DNA of 59,147 nucleotides from an uncultured Micrococcales bacterium (GTDB lineage: Bacteria > Actinomycetota > Actinomycetes > Actinomycetales > Microbacteriaceae). Positions 37,480 through 46,440 of the stretch are shown in pieces (position 1 is the first letter of the stretch; each line of letters starts with the position of its first letter). The position numbers and the translations under genes were made by a program. The notes under the pieces were generated by a model. It saw nothing but the letters and a program-made list of their open reading frames with translations. It ran no database searches and was not told where the DNA came from. The stretch is taken from positions 1 through 59,147 of the forward strand of contig CAIZQQ010000044.1 in NCBI GenBank assembly GCA_903935175.1. The letters run 5' to 3'.

Positions 37480-40400
37480 CTAGTCCTGCCAGTTGAAGGT
37501 GACGCGAGCGGTGCTTGCGGCCTTGGTCGTGGTAGACAAGTTGATTCGGGCTGAAATACCAGCCTTCTTCAAAGCTGAGATGATCGCTACCGCGCGGTTC
37601 AGAGCAAGGTCGCGGTTTGCGCCAACACCCTGTACGGTGATCGAGACCATGTTGTGGTCAGCCTTTACGGCTCTCGCCTCGTTGACTAGCTTCTTCAGGT
37701 TGGCCGCGCTTAGCTTTGACGAACCGGTCTTGAAGCCGATGCCTACTAGCGAGCTACCCTTGCCGGCCGCCACTGCAATCGCAGCGTCGATGGCGGTCTG
37801 CACTGCAGTTGCACGTGCCTGCAGAGCGGTCTTCGCAGCTCCAGCTGGAAGGGCGTTGACTAGAGCGGTAGCAGCTGTTAGGTCGCTTGCGCTTAGGCTT
37901 CCTTCAGCCTTCGAGACAGCACCGTCAGCAAGAGCAACTTGAGCTGCGCCTTCTGCAACCAGCTTCGCAGCCAGGGCCGAAGCCTTGTCAGCCTCGGCGG
38001 TAGCCTGCGCGGCTTCAGCAGTAGCCTTGTCAGCCTCGGCGGTTGCCTGAGCAGCTAGGGCAGTCGCCTTAGCGGTGTTAGCCGCAATGACGTCAGCCTG
38101 GGCAGCCAGAACATCCTCTAGAGCATCCTTGATTGAGCTTGCTGGAAGTGCATTCACAAGAGTGGTTGCAGTAGCCAGGTCGACAGCAGTGTCAGATGCC
38201 ACTGCAGCGTTGGCCGCAGCGATAGCTGATGCGAGTGCAACGGCTGCGTTTCCGCCGTTGACAATAACCTGAACAGCAGCGACGCGAGCGCCGAATGCGG
38301 TCTTTCCGGCACCGGCAGGCAGTGCGTCAACCAAAGTGGTGGCCGCGTTTACGGTTGCCTGAGTGTTAGCAGCTTCGGCAGCAGCAACGGCAGTTTCAAC
38401 CGCCGTGACAACTACACCGACCGCTGTTGCTCTAGGAGCAAGACGGGTCTTTAGAAGTCCAACAGGTAGATCTGCGATCGCGTCAGTTGCAGCGTCGACA
38501 GAGGCCTGTGAGTTAGCAACTTCGGCAGCTTCAACAGCGGCAATAGCTGCTGCACGCAGTTCTCCTGCAGCTTCATCGTCAAGATCTGCTGCGTTCTGAA
38601 CACCAACAAGTTCAGCTAGCAAGCCGGTCTTGGCATCGCTGTCATCTAGCGCTTCAGCTTCGAGAACTGCTGCATCGATGTCATCCTGGTCAAGCGAGGC
38701 GGCGGCTACTGCCACAGTCTCGGTGACGTCGACAACAGGCTGCTGAGCGTCAACTCGAGCAAGCAAGTCATCCTTGTCAGCTGAGTCTTCCAAGGCGTCA
38801 ACGGCGGTCGCTGCTAGGTCTAGGTCTGCCTGAACATCGCTATCCTCGGCGTCTTCGACTAGAGCAGTGGCTGCGTTTAGGGCAGCTAGTGCAGCAGCAG
38901 CATAGATTGCCTCCTGCTGTGCATCCACGCGGGCCTGAAGGTCAGCCTTTACAGTGCTGTCTGCCAGTTGGTCAACTAGGTCGAAAGCAGTGTTCAGAGT
39001 CACCTGGGTGTCGGCAGCTTCTGCAGCCGTTACCGAAGCAGTTGCGATGTCATTTACGACACCCTGCTGAGTAGCCAAGCGGGCAAGAAGAGCTGTGCGA
39101 ACGGTTCCAGATGGCAGACTGACCACTAGGTCGAGAGCATCGGTCAAGTCAGACTGAAGGTTTGAGACCTCTGCTGCGGTGACCGAGGCGGTAGCGAGAC
39201 CGTTCAGAACGAGTTGCTGAGCAGCAATCTGGCCAAGCAAGTTGTTCTTCACTGCTCCAGCCGCAAGAGTCGCAACCTGAGCTGCAGCGTAGTTCAACGC
39301 CGCTTGAGTGTCGTCAACAATCGCGTGAGCAACGGCTTTCGCTGGGCGGTTTGCCTCGACATCGGAAACAATGTCGGCTAGGCGGTTGACCAGCACGGTC
39401 TTGGCTGCACTTGAAGGTAGAGCTGCGACAAGTGCGCTTGCAGCGTCAGAGTCTTCATAATCAAGGGAAGTTTCTGCAGTGGTCACTGCCACACCGGCAG
39501 CTGCAAGGGCAGCAGCCGCAGCAGCCGCAACAGCCGCGTCGATGACACCCTGCTCGGTGACGATACGAGCCAACAGAGCAGTCTTTTCTACTCCCGAGGC
39601 CATTGCGTTCACTGAAACGGAAGCAGCGTCAAGGTCGGCTTGTAGGTCGCTGAGTTCGGCTTCCTTGACCAAAGTGAATGGCACCTGTGCTGCGAGTCGA
39701 GCTAGCTGAGTGGTCTTGCTTGCTCCCGCCGGCAACGCGACGACTGCTTCGTTTGCGTCATCCCAGTCAGCCTGAAGGTCGCTTGCGATAGCTGCGGTTA
39801 CTAGAGCTGTTGCAGCGTCCACGATGTTTTGAGCGATAACTGCTTGCTCTGCGTTGATACGAACCTGAAGTGCAGTTTTGACTGCTCCTGCGTTCAATGC
39901 CGAAACGGCAGTTTGAGCTGCATCGAGATCAGCCTGAACAGCTGAGCCTTCAGCGACAACCACCGCAGCGATTGCGTTGATCACCTGAAGTACATAGGTA
40001 AGGCGTTCGGTGAGTGCAGTTTTGGTTGCGCCGGCAGGAAGTGCGTTGACAAGAGCGAGAGCGGTGTTGCGGCTTGCAGTGGTGTTCGCACCTTCTGCGG
40101 TTACAACCGCTGCCGTTGCGGCAGTTATGGCTGCAGCGGCATTTGCGTCAACCACGGCTTGCTGGGCAACGATGCGAGAAACAAGCGAGGTCTTCAAAGC
40201 CGAAGCAGGGAGAACCTGAACTAGGTCGTTTGCGTCATCGAGATCAGACTGCACGTCTGAGGCCTCTGCTGCAGTAACTGCAGCAGTTGCTAGGCCGTTA
40301 ATAACGCCTTGCTCGGTAACAATTCGCGACTGAAGTATGGCACGGCCCGCACCGAATGGAAGCATGTTTACCAACACCTGTGCAGCGTTTAGGTCTGCCT

Positions 40401-41064
40401 GAAGGCTTGACCCCTCGGCCTCGGCGACGGCGGTCTCAGGTGCCTGAGCGTTGATCGCGTCTTGAAGAGCTGCCTGGTCTGGTGACAACACTTCGTTCAC
40501 TAGAAGCTGAGCGGCGTCAAGGTCTACCTGTGCGTCGCTGAGCACTGCATCAGCAATGGCTGTAAGGGCTGCGGTTTCGGCGTCGTCCTGCTCGGCGTCA
40601 ATGCGAACCTGAAGAGCGGTCTTAGTCGCACCTGCAGCGAGAACATCGACAGCTGCCTGTGCAACGGTTCTTGAAGCGGCGGTGTGTGAAGTTTCGGTTA
40701 GGGCGACTTTCGTGGTTGCCCAAGCGTTGGCTACAACAGCAAGGCGACCTTCAAGAGCCGTCTTGGCTGCACCCGCTGCAACAGCGGCCAGCTTGGTGTT
40801 GGCATCGGCAATTCCAGCAGTTGAAGCGCTGGCTTCGATCGCTTCGACGGCGGTGGTTGCGTTGACCACGTCTAGAGCTTCTTGTAGCGCAGCAAGACGC
40901 GCGGTCAGAGCGGTCTTAGTCGCGCCCGCCTGCATTTCAGCAATGCGCTCACCGAGTGCGTCCAGTTCCACCTGAGTAACAGCCTGAGCTGACACGGTTG
41001 CTACGAGGTTGGTTCCAAGTGCTAGGCCCGGTAGCAAGAGTGCACTTACAAGTTTCTTGTTCAT
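37480..41064 (-). CDS. large secreted Ala-rich helical-repeat protein with OmpA/MotB-like C-terminal domain
   Basis: Start reassigned to MNKKLVSALLLPG (signal peptide). About 20 repeats around (V)NALPAGAxKTALxxRLxxxQ; C-term IGFKTGSSKLSAANLKKLVNEA..NRDLALNRAVAIISALKKAGI. Confidence 0.85.
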   Translation of the reverse strand: MNKKLVSALLLPGLALGTNLVATVSAQAVTQVELDALGERIAEMQAGATKTALTARLAALQEALDVVNATTAVEAIEASASTAGIADANTKLAAVAAGAAKTALEGRLAVVANAWATTKVALTETSHTAASRTVAQAAVDVLAAGATKTALQVRIDAEQDDAETAALTAIADAVLSDAQVDLDAAQLLVNEVLSPDQAALQDAINAQAPETAVAEAEGSSLQADLNAAQVLVNMLPFGAGRAILQSRIVTEQGVINGLATAAVTAAEASDVQSDLDDANDLVQVLPASALKTSLVSRIVAQQAVVDANAAAAITAATAAVVTAEGANTTASRNTALALVNALPAGATKTALTERLTYVLQVINAIAAVVVAEGSAVQADLDAAQTAVSALNAGAVKTALQVRINAEQAVIAQNIVDAATALVTAAIASDLQADWDDANEAVVALPAGASKTTQLARLAAQVPFTLVKEAELSDLQADLDAASVSVNAMASGVEKTALLARIVTEQGVIDAAVAAAAAAALAAAGVAVTTAETSLDYEDSDAASALVAALPSSAAKTVLVNRLADIVSDVEANRPAKAVAHAIVDDTQAALNYAAAQVATLAAGAVKNNLLGQIAAQQLVLNGLATASVTAAEVSNLQSDLTDALDLVVSLPSGTVRTALLARLATQQGVVNDIATASVTAAEAADTQVTLNTAFDLVDQLADSTVKADLQARVDAQQEAIYAAAALAALNAATALVEDAEDSDVQADLDLAATAVDALEDSADKDDLLARVDAQQPVVDVTETVAVAAASLDQDDIDAAVLEAEALDDSDAKTGLLAELVGVQNAADLDDEAAGELRAAAIAAVEAAEVANSQASVDAATDAIADLPVGLLKTRLAPRATAVGVVVTAVETAVAAAEAANTQATVNAATTLVDALPAGAGKTAFGARVAAVQVIVNGGNAAVALASAIAAANAAVASDTAVDLATATTLVNALPASSIKDALEDVLAAQADVIAANTAKATALAAQATAEADKATAEAAQATAEADKASALAAKLVAEGAAQVALADGAVSKAEGSLSASDLTAATALVNALPAGAAKTALQARATAVQTAIDAAIAVAAGKGSSLVGIGFKTGSSKLSAANLKKLVNEARAVKADHNMVSITVQGVGANRDLALNRAVAIISALKKAGISARINLSTTTKAASTARVTFNWQD

Positions 41065-41173
41065 CAAATCTTTCCTTATCCACATCAAGTGAACGCAAGC
41101 GAATGTGCTTGCTCGCTCTATTGAAGTTGGAGAGAGAAGAAGAAACTAGCGAAAACTAACCAGACAAAAGACA

Positions 41174-41962
41174 TTGTTCGTTTTTTGTTCGATAAACGAA
41201 ACAACTGCACACAAAGTGCCTCTAACTTTTGAATTGGGGTTATTTCGGAATATACTGAACCTATTAGGTGGGGGCCAGATGAACTTAGAGTACGTAAGTC
41301 GACTAATCAGAGTTATCACTCATTCACAAAACCTTGACTCATTCTGTCGCAATGCTGTACATAACCTGTGGTCGGGGCAGCGCTTCTCATCGGTGCGCTA
41401 CTACACCCTGGCTCAAGATGGAACGCTTCACAAAGCTGCCGGCTATTCAACTTCGGGTGACACTACCAAGGCTGAGAACATCGCAATCTCTTCGAACCAC
41501 CCTGCTGCCCAAACCGTAAAAAGCGGCAAGGCTTGCTTAGACGACAAAAAGATAAAAACCCTCTCGGTTCCGATTATGCGAGACGGATGGTTGTTCGGGG
41601 TTTTGATTCTCGAACCCTTAGACCCAGCTTCTGACTCGGTCGATGAGACTGAACTCATGGCCTTGGGTCACGCCTTGGCTGTCTATATAGATGGAGCAAT
41701 GAGCGGCAAGTACAAGGCTCGATTCGAGCCGGCGGGACAAACGCAAGACGAGCTTACGCAGAGGCAGTTGCAAATTCTTAGAGGAATGGATGAAGGGCAC
41801 ATTTACGCGCAGATCGCATCGAACCTTCATGTCAGCGAGTCACTGGTCAAACAAGAGGCATCGAAAATCTTCCGCTTTCTCGGCGTCTCGAACCGATCAG
41901 CCGCGCTAAAGGCCGGCCGTGAGCTTTTGGCGGCTTTGGCCGCCCCCCCCCCCGCGACTTAA
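41174..41962 (+). CDS. LuxR-type HTH regulator with GAF-like N-terminal domain
   Basis: C-term LTQRQLQILRGMDEGHIYAQIASNLHVSESLVKQEASKIFRFLGVSNRSAA; the likely start is within the first ~35 codons (e.g. MNLEYVSRL at 41279). Confidence 0.85.
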   Translation: MFVFCSINETTAHKVPLTFELGLFRNILNLLGGGQMNLEYVSRLIRVITHSQNLDSFCRNAVHNLWSGQRFSSVRYYTLAQDGTLHKAAGYSTSGDTTKAENIAISSNHPAAQTVKSGKACLDDKKIKTLSVPIMRDGWLFGVLILEPLDPASDSVDETELMALGHALAVYIDGAMSGKYKARFEPAGQTQDELTQRQLQILRGMDEGHIYAQIASNLHVSESLVKQEASKIFRFLGVSNRSAALKAGRELLAALAAPPPAT

Positions 41963-41992
41963 CGAACGCGTGAAAGAGTTGGCTATCTCAGA

Positions 41993-42174
41993 CTAGCGAC
42001 GGCCGAACACGTGCTGCTCTACCCAGCAGTGCATGGTGATGGCAGCGGCTGCGCTGGCGTTGATCGAGACAGCAGGCAAGCTCTCATTTCTTCGCCGGAG
42101 TCTTTGTGCACATGGGAACCTCTAAAGTTGTTGGCTGTAAGCGATAAGCCTATAGACGCCTCTGGGGGGAATCA
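41993..42174 (-). pseudogene. chimeric relic: spoU 3' end (41993-42068) joined to purA 5' end/upstream (42069-42174)
   Basis: 41993-42068 matches 44906-44981 with about 6 mismatches; 42069-42174 matches 37163-37270 including the first purA codons, with the ATG destroyed by a 2-nt deletion. Confidence 0.85.
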
Positions 42175-44534
42175 GCTAAGAGTTCTTGAGGAATCTCAAA
42201 TGGCGCTAACCGGTCAATGACCCAGGTCTCAATAATGCTTTCATTTTCAGCTAACTGTTTGTGCCATCCGCTTGCATTGGACATAAAGCGCCGAACCGTG
42301 GAGGGCGCGAATCGAATCGAATTCTTTGCAGCGCCGGCGATGTAGAAAGGAAACTTGATCGCCCTCAAACTGTCGGCTCCGTAAATGGCCTTCAGTCTTC
42401 TTAGGAATTCAATATCCCCACGCGAGCGTGTCGGCAAGAAGTATCCAATTCGACGAAAAACACTCTTTCTCACCATCATCGTCACCGGTGCGTCTCCGAC
42501 AAATCTCATGTTGTTTTCAAGTCCCAGAGTGCCACTCTCGTCCAGTCGCAGATGGTTAGTATGCACTGCTTGTGCCTGAGCGTTCTGAATCAAGAAATGA
42601 ACTTGTGCCTCTAGCCTTAGTGGCGAAGAGTAATCTCCGCAATCGTGAAACGAAATGAACTCTCCCTTCGCAGCCTGAATTGCCAAGTTTCTTGAAACGT
42701 AAGGGCCCCTGTTCGCCGGAGCTCGAAGGACCCGAACGCTCGGGTGCCTAAACGCAGCCAATATTTCTGCGGTATGGTCGCTACTACCGTCGTCTACAAG
42801 CAGCACTTCAATGTTCTTATATGTCGAAGAAAGAATGTTCTCAAGCGTGCCCAAGATCTCATCTGCCTGGTTAAACACAGTTAGAACTACGGAAATCTTT
42901 GGTGTTTTCTTAGTCTTGACTGGGCTCTGGTGAAATGCAAACTGCGTTTCCAGCTGGTTCAGCCGCTGCTGCAAAGGAGTGCTGTCTCGATTGGACAACT
43001 GATTTAGCCTCGTGGTGAGAAAGAATACCTCGAGACTTAACCCGAATTCCCCAAGGACATCTCTTGCGATTTGATCAGCCAAAGTGAGGTTCCCGCTTTT
43101 CGAGCAAAGATACGAATAGAGAATCAAAGCCTGCTGCCGTTGCCCAGGTGAATCAAAAAAGTTGGACCACCACTCTAGTGAGGGTAAATCTGCATCGACA
43201 AGGTCAGGCAAGGAGTCCAGATATCTGAAGCAGTAGTCGAGGGCATCTTGTGGCTTACTAAGAACAAGCTGAGCTAAATCAGGGTGCCTAAAGAAATCGC
43301 ACCTTACCGACGCTCCAGCCAATGAAATCAGGTATTCGTAGTTTGATTCGGAGTAAATGCCTGACTCGAAAGGTAGATGTGTCACAGCGTCTCGCTGTAG
43401 AGCGCTGGACAAGAAATGCGATACGACGAAATCTTTCAGCTGCAACTGGCGATCGACCCGGGCATCCAACCTTAAGCAATTCGGAATCAGCTCGGCTGCT
43501 ATGCCCTCGGCGCGAACAGGTAACTGCTTTATGAACTCTAGCGAGTTGGGATTAGACACCAGGCCGCTCGAAAAATCCACTGCAAGCTGGCTATAAACTT
43601 CGAGCCATCGACTCGAGAATTTGCTTTTCACTGCACTCGACATGGTTACCTTATGAAGTCTCCGCTTAGCTGATTGCACCTGAAGCGCAACGGCCCTTAA
43701 CTCTTGATCTTTGGGCAGCGTCCAACCGAGGCGCTCGGTCATGTTGCAAACTTGCATCGCTTGAGTGAGGCAGAAATTGTCTCTGTTTATCTCCAGAGAC
43801 ATCAACTGCTGAAAAAACCAGGGCCAAGAACCCTCTAAGCCGCTTTCCTGGATGACTTTAACCTGTTGTGCATCGTTCAATCGAAACTCGTCGTAAAGCG
43901 AGGTGTGCTGCGTTCGAGAAGGCTGTTCAATCGGTGTCAGCCAACTTTTTGCCCTCGGGATCACCCACATGGACGCACCTCGACTCTTGGCCGCCTTTGC
44001 AAACCAAACATCGGCCATGCCCGGGTCGCGAAACTCGTTGAAATTCAACCCCCATTTCGCCTGATCAAATAGTGTCGTCCCGGTGCCAAGAACACTCGCT
44101 GGAGTCAGGAATGGTTCTGGGCCAGCGAAGTGATAGACGTACCTGTTCTCAGATATAGACGTCACGGTTTCGGGCAAGACGAACCCGTGCACGCCGACTG
44201 CGCAAGCACCTCCGGAAATCCTCAAATACAGCAACAACCTCGCAACGTAGTCGTTTGGATAGAGTATGTCGTCGTCGACAGTTGCGTAGAACTTTAACTT
44301 GGATTCGGTTAGAAAATAGAACTTACCATTGTCCCGTAAGTCGCCAGTGACCTGTGAGCGTTGAACCACAATCTTAGGGTTATCAAGAAACGACGGCACA
44401 GAAGAATAGCCGTTGAGGTAAACACCGAGCTGGCCGCATTGAGGCAAGAGTGATTCAACGACTCTTCGCAAAGAGTCGATGCGCGACGGTATTGAAGCCA
44501 CCCCAATGAAAACCTGCTGCTGCTGGTTCCCCAC
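42150..44534 (-). CDS. two-domain glycosyltransferase (GT2 C-terminal half; N-terminal GT-like half)
   Basis: C-term KISVVLTVFNQADEILGTLENILSSTYKNIEVLLVDDGSSDHT; N-term VFIGVASIPSRIDSLRRVVESLLPQ..FYATVDDDILYPNDYV. Confidence 0.88.
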   Translation of the reverse strand: MGNQQQQVFIGVASIPSRIDSLRRVVESLLPQCGQLGVYLNGYSSVPSFLDNPKIVVQRSQVTGDLRDNGKFYFLTESKLKFYATVDDDILYPNDYVARLLLYLRISGGACAVGVHGFVLPETVTSISENRYVYHFAGPEPFLTPASVLGTGTTLFDQAKWGLNFNEFRDPGMADVWFAKAAKSRGASMWVIPRAKSWLTPIEQPSRTQHTSLYDEFRLNDAQQVKVIQESGLEGSWPWFFQQLMSLEINRDNFCLTQAMQVCNMTERLGWTLPKDQELRAVALQVQSAKRRLHKVTMSSAVKSKFSSRWLEVYSQLAVDFSSGLVSNPNSLEFIKQLPVRAEGIAAELIPNCLRLDARVDRQLQLKDFVVSHFLSSALQRDAVTHLPFESGIYSESNYEYLISLAGASVRCDFFRHPDLAQLVLSKPQDALDYCFRYLDSLPDLVDADLPSLEWWSNFFDSPGQRQQALILYSYLCSKSGNLTLADQIARDVLGEFGLSLEVFFLTTRLNQLSNRDSTPLQQRLNQLETQFAFHQSPVKTKKTPKISVVLTVFNQADEILGTLENILSSTYKNIEVLLVDDGSSDHTAEILAAFRHPSVRVLRAPANRGPYVSRNLAIQAAKGEFISFHDCGDYSSPLRLEAQVHFLIQNAQAQAVHTNHLRLDESGTLGLENNMRFVGDAPVTMMVRKSVFRRIGYFLPTRSRGDIEFLRRLKAIYGADSLRAIKFPFYIAGAAKNSIRFAPSTVRRFMSNASGWHKQLAENESIIETWVIDRLAPFEIPQELLADSPQRRL

Positions 44535-44905
44535 AGGCCCTCCCCTAAGTACTTACTGACTAAGTGGGTTAGAACCCACGCTCCGAATACAAACCTGGCT
44601 AAACGGACAAACCATGAACGAATTCTCACGTTTAGCAAAAAACACTTATTCGATTTCCTTGTTGAAGATTGAACGAGTTATTAAAAAATCACTCTACATG
44701 TTCCTAATGCGGAACGTGTGGCTGCCTTTTGTTTTTTGCGTTGTAACCAGAGCTTCATCTCGAGCTTTAGTTAGGGTCAACTAGAAGACAATATTCTTTG
44801 GATAGGGGCCCTCAAATCCGGTCGCAACCTGTTTTCTGCTATCACGGTTATAAGCCCCCGCCCCAAAAAAATTAGCCTCACGCTAGTTCCGGTGGTTAGC
44901 CCGAC

Positions 44906-45628
44906 CTAACGCCGTCCGAACACGTGCTGCTCAACCCAGCAGTGCATGGTGATGGCAGCAGCTGCGCTGGCATTGATCGAGCGGGTTGAGCCGAACTGGC
45001 TGATCTCTAGAAAAACCTCGGATGCTGCCAGCGCAGCCTCACTCAAACCGGGGCCCTCTTGACCGAACAAGAACACGCACGCCTCAGGCATGTCGAAGGT
45101 TTCGATCTTTTGGCAGCCTTCGACGTTGTCGATGCCGATGATCGGCAGTGCGCCGCCCCCGGCACCCAAACCGCAAGTGCGGGCCCATTCGACGAACTCT
45201 TCGACGGTGTTGTGGTGACGCACGTGTTGGTAGCGGTCGGTGACCATGGCCCCACGCCGGTTCCAGCGACGGTGGCCGATGATGTGAACCTCGGCTGCCA
45301 GAAACGCGTTGGCGGTGCGCACGATCGAACCGATGTTTAGGTCGTGCTGCCAGTTCTCGATGGCAACGTGAAACTTGTGGCGGCGCGAGTCGAGGTCGGC
45401 CACTATCGCATCCATGCGCCAGTATCGGTAGTGGTCTAGCACATTGCGGGTGTCGCCGTTTTCGAGCAGCTCGACGTCGAACGGTGAGTTCGGATCGGTG
45501 CCGGCACCCTCGGGCCACGGTCCTTCCCACGGGCCAACGCCCCAGGTGGTTTGCTCGGGTGTGGGAGTTGGGCCTGCGCCAGAGTGCGCGTGCGCATCCG
45601 CGCTGTTTGCCTCAAGTTCATCACTCAC
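44906..45628 (-). CDS. TrmH/SpoU-family RNA 2'-O-methyltransferase
   Basis: NLNIGSIVRTANAF-type motif (LNIGSIVRTANAFLAAEVHIIGHRRWNRRGA), VFLFGQEGPGLSEAAL, SINASAAAAI. Confidence 0.92.
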   Translation of the reverse strand: MSDELEANSADAHAHSGAGPTPTPEQTTWGVGPWEGPWPEGAGTDPNSPFDVELLENGDTRNVLDHYRYWRMDAIVADLDSRRHKFHVAIENWQHDLNIGSIVRTANAFLAAEVHIIGHRRWNRRGAMVTDRYQHVRHHNTVEEFVEWARTCGLGAGGGALPIIGIDNVEGCQKIETFDMPEACVFLFGQEGPGLSEAALAASEVFLEISQFGSTRSINASAAAAITMHCWVEQHVFGRR

Positions 45629-45666
45629 CCGATAAGCCTAACCAAGGCGTTTGGTAGCCTTGACCC

Positions 45667-46440
45667 ATGGCAGATCGCAGCAATATCAAATCTTGGCTCA
45701 CCGACATGGATGGTGTGCTGGTACACGAGGGTCAAGCCCTCCCAGGCGCAGCACAACTTATCAAACAGTGGCAAGACAGTGAGACGCCGTTTCTGGTGCT
45801 CACCAACAACTCGATTTACACTCCGCGCGACCTGTCGGCCCGCCTGCGTGCGACCGGACTAGACGTTCCCGAAGATCGCATCTGGACATCGGCCCTGGCC
45901 ACCGCCGCCTTCTTGCACAAGCAGAAGCCCTATGGATCTGCATTTGTAATCGGTGAGGCCGGTATGACCACCGCCCTGCACGAGATTGGCTATGTTCAGA
46001 CCGACCAGAACCCCGACTACGTAGTGCTCGGTGAATCGCGCAATTTCAATTTCGACATTCTCACCAAGGCCATTCGCCTGATTAACAACGGCGCGCGCTT
46101 CATTGCCACCAACCCAGATGCCACCGGGCCATCGGCCGAGGGCGTGTTGCCAGCAACCGGTTCGGTCGCTGCGCTCATCACCAAGGCGACCGGGCGCGAG
46201 CCATACATTGTTGGCAAGCCAAACCCGATGATGTTCCGCTCGGCGATGAACAAGATTTCGGCGCACTCAGAGTCGACCGGCATGATTGGTGACCGCATGG
46301 ATACCGACGTGGTTGCCGGCATCGAAGCTGGCCTGCACACCGTGCTCGTGCTCACCGGCATCGCCGACGACAACGAGATTTCGAAATACCCGTTCAGACC
46401 AACCGAGATTCTGAACTCAGTCGCTGACCTTCTCGACTAA
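45667..46440 (+). CDS. HAD-IIA family (NagD-like) phosphatase
   Basis: WLTDMDGVLVHEGQALPGAAQLIKQW; FLVLTNNS; GKPNPMMFRSAM; MIGDRMDTDVVAGIEAGLHTVLVLTG. Confidence 0.93.
   Translation: MADRSNIKSWLTDMDGVLVHEGQALPGAAQLIKQWQDSETPFLVLTNNSIYTPRDLSARLRATGLDVPEDRIWTSALATAAFLHKQKPYGSAFVIGEAGMTTALHEIGYVQTDQNPDYVVLGESRNFNFDILTKAIRLINNGARFIATNPDATGPSAEGVLPATGSVAALITKATGREPYIVGKPNPMMFRSAMNKISAHSESTGMIGDRMDTDVVAGIEAGLHTVLVLTGIADDNEISKYPFRPTEILNSVADLLD

Noticed and set aside
37493-40975. Plus-strand ORFs antisense to the 1202-aa gene (149 aa, 97 aa, 78 aa etc.)
   Set aside because: Arise from low-complexity Ala-rich codons on the opposite strand; Ser/Ala/Arg-rich with no domain or independent RBS support.
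37480-41064. Dense periodic repeats that could be mistaken for a CRISPR or DNA satellite array
   Set aside because: Repeats are diverged at DNA level, continuous in one reading frame and encode a helical-repeat protein; no identical direct repeats with unique spacers.
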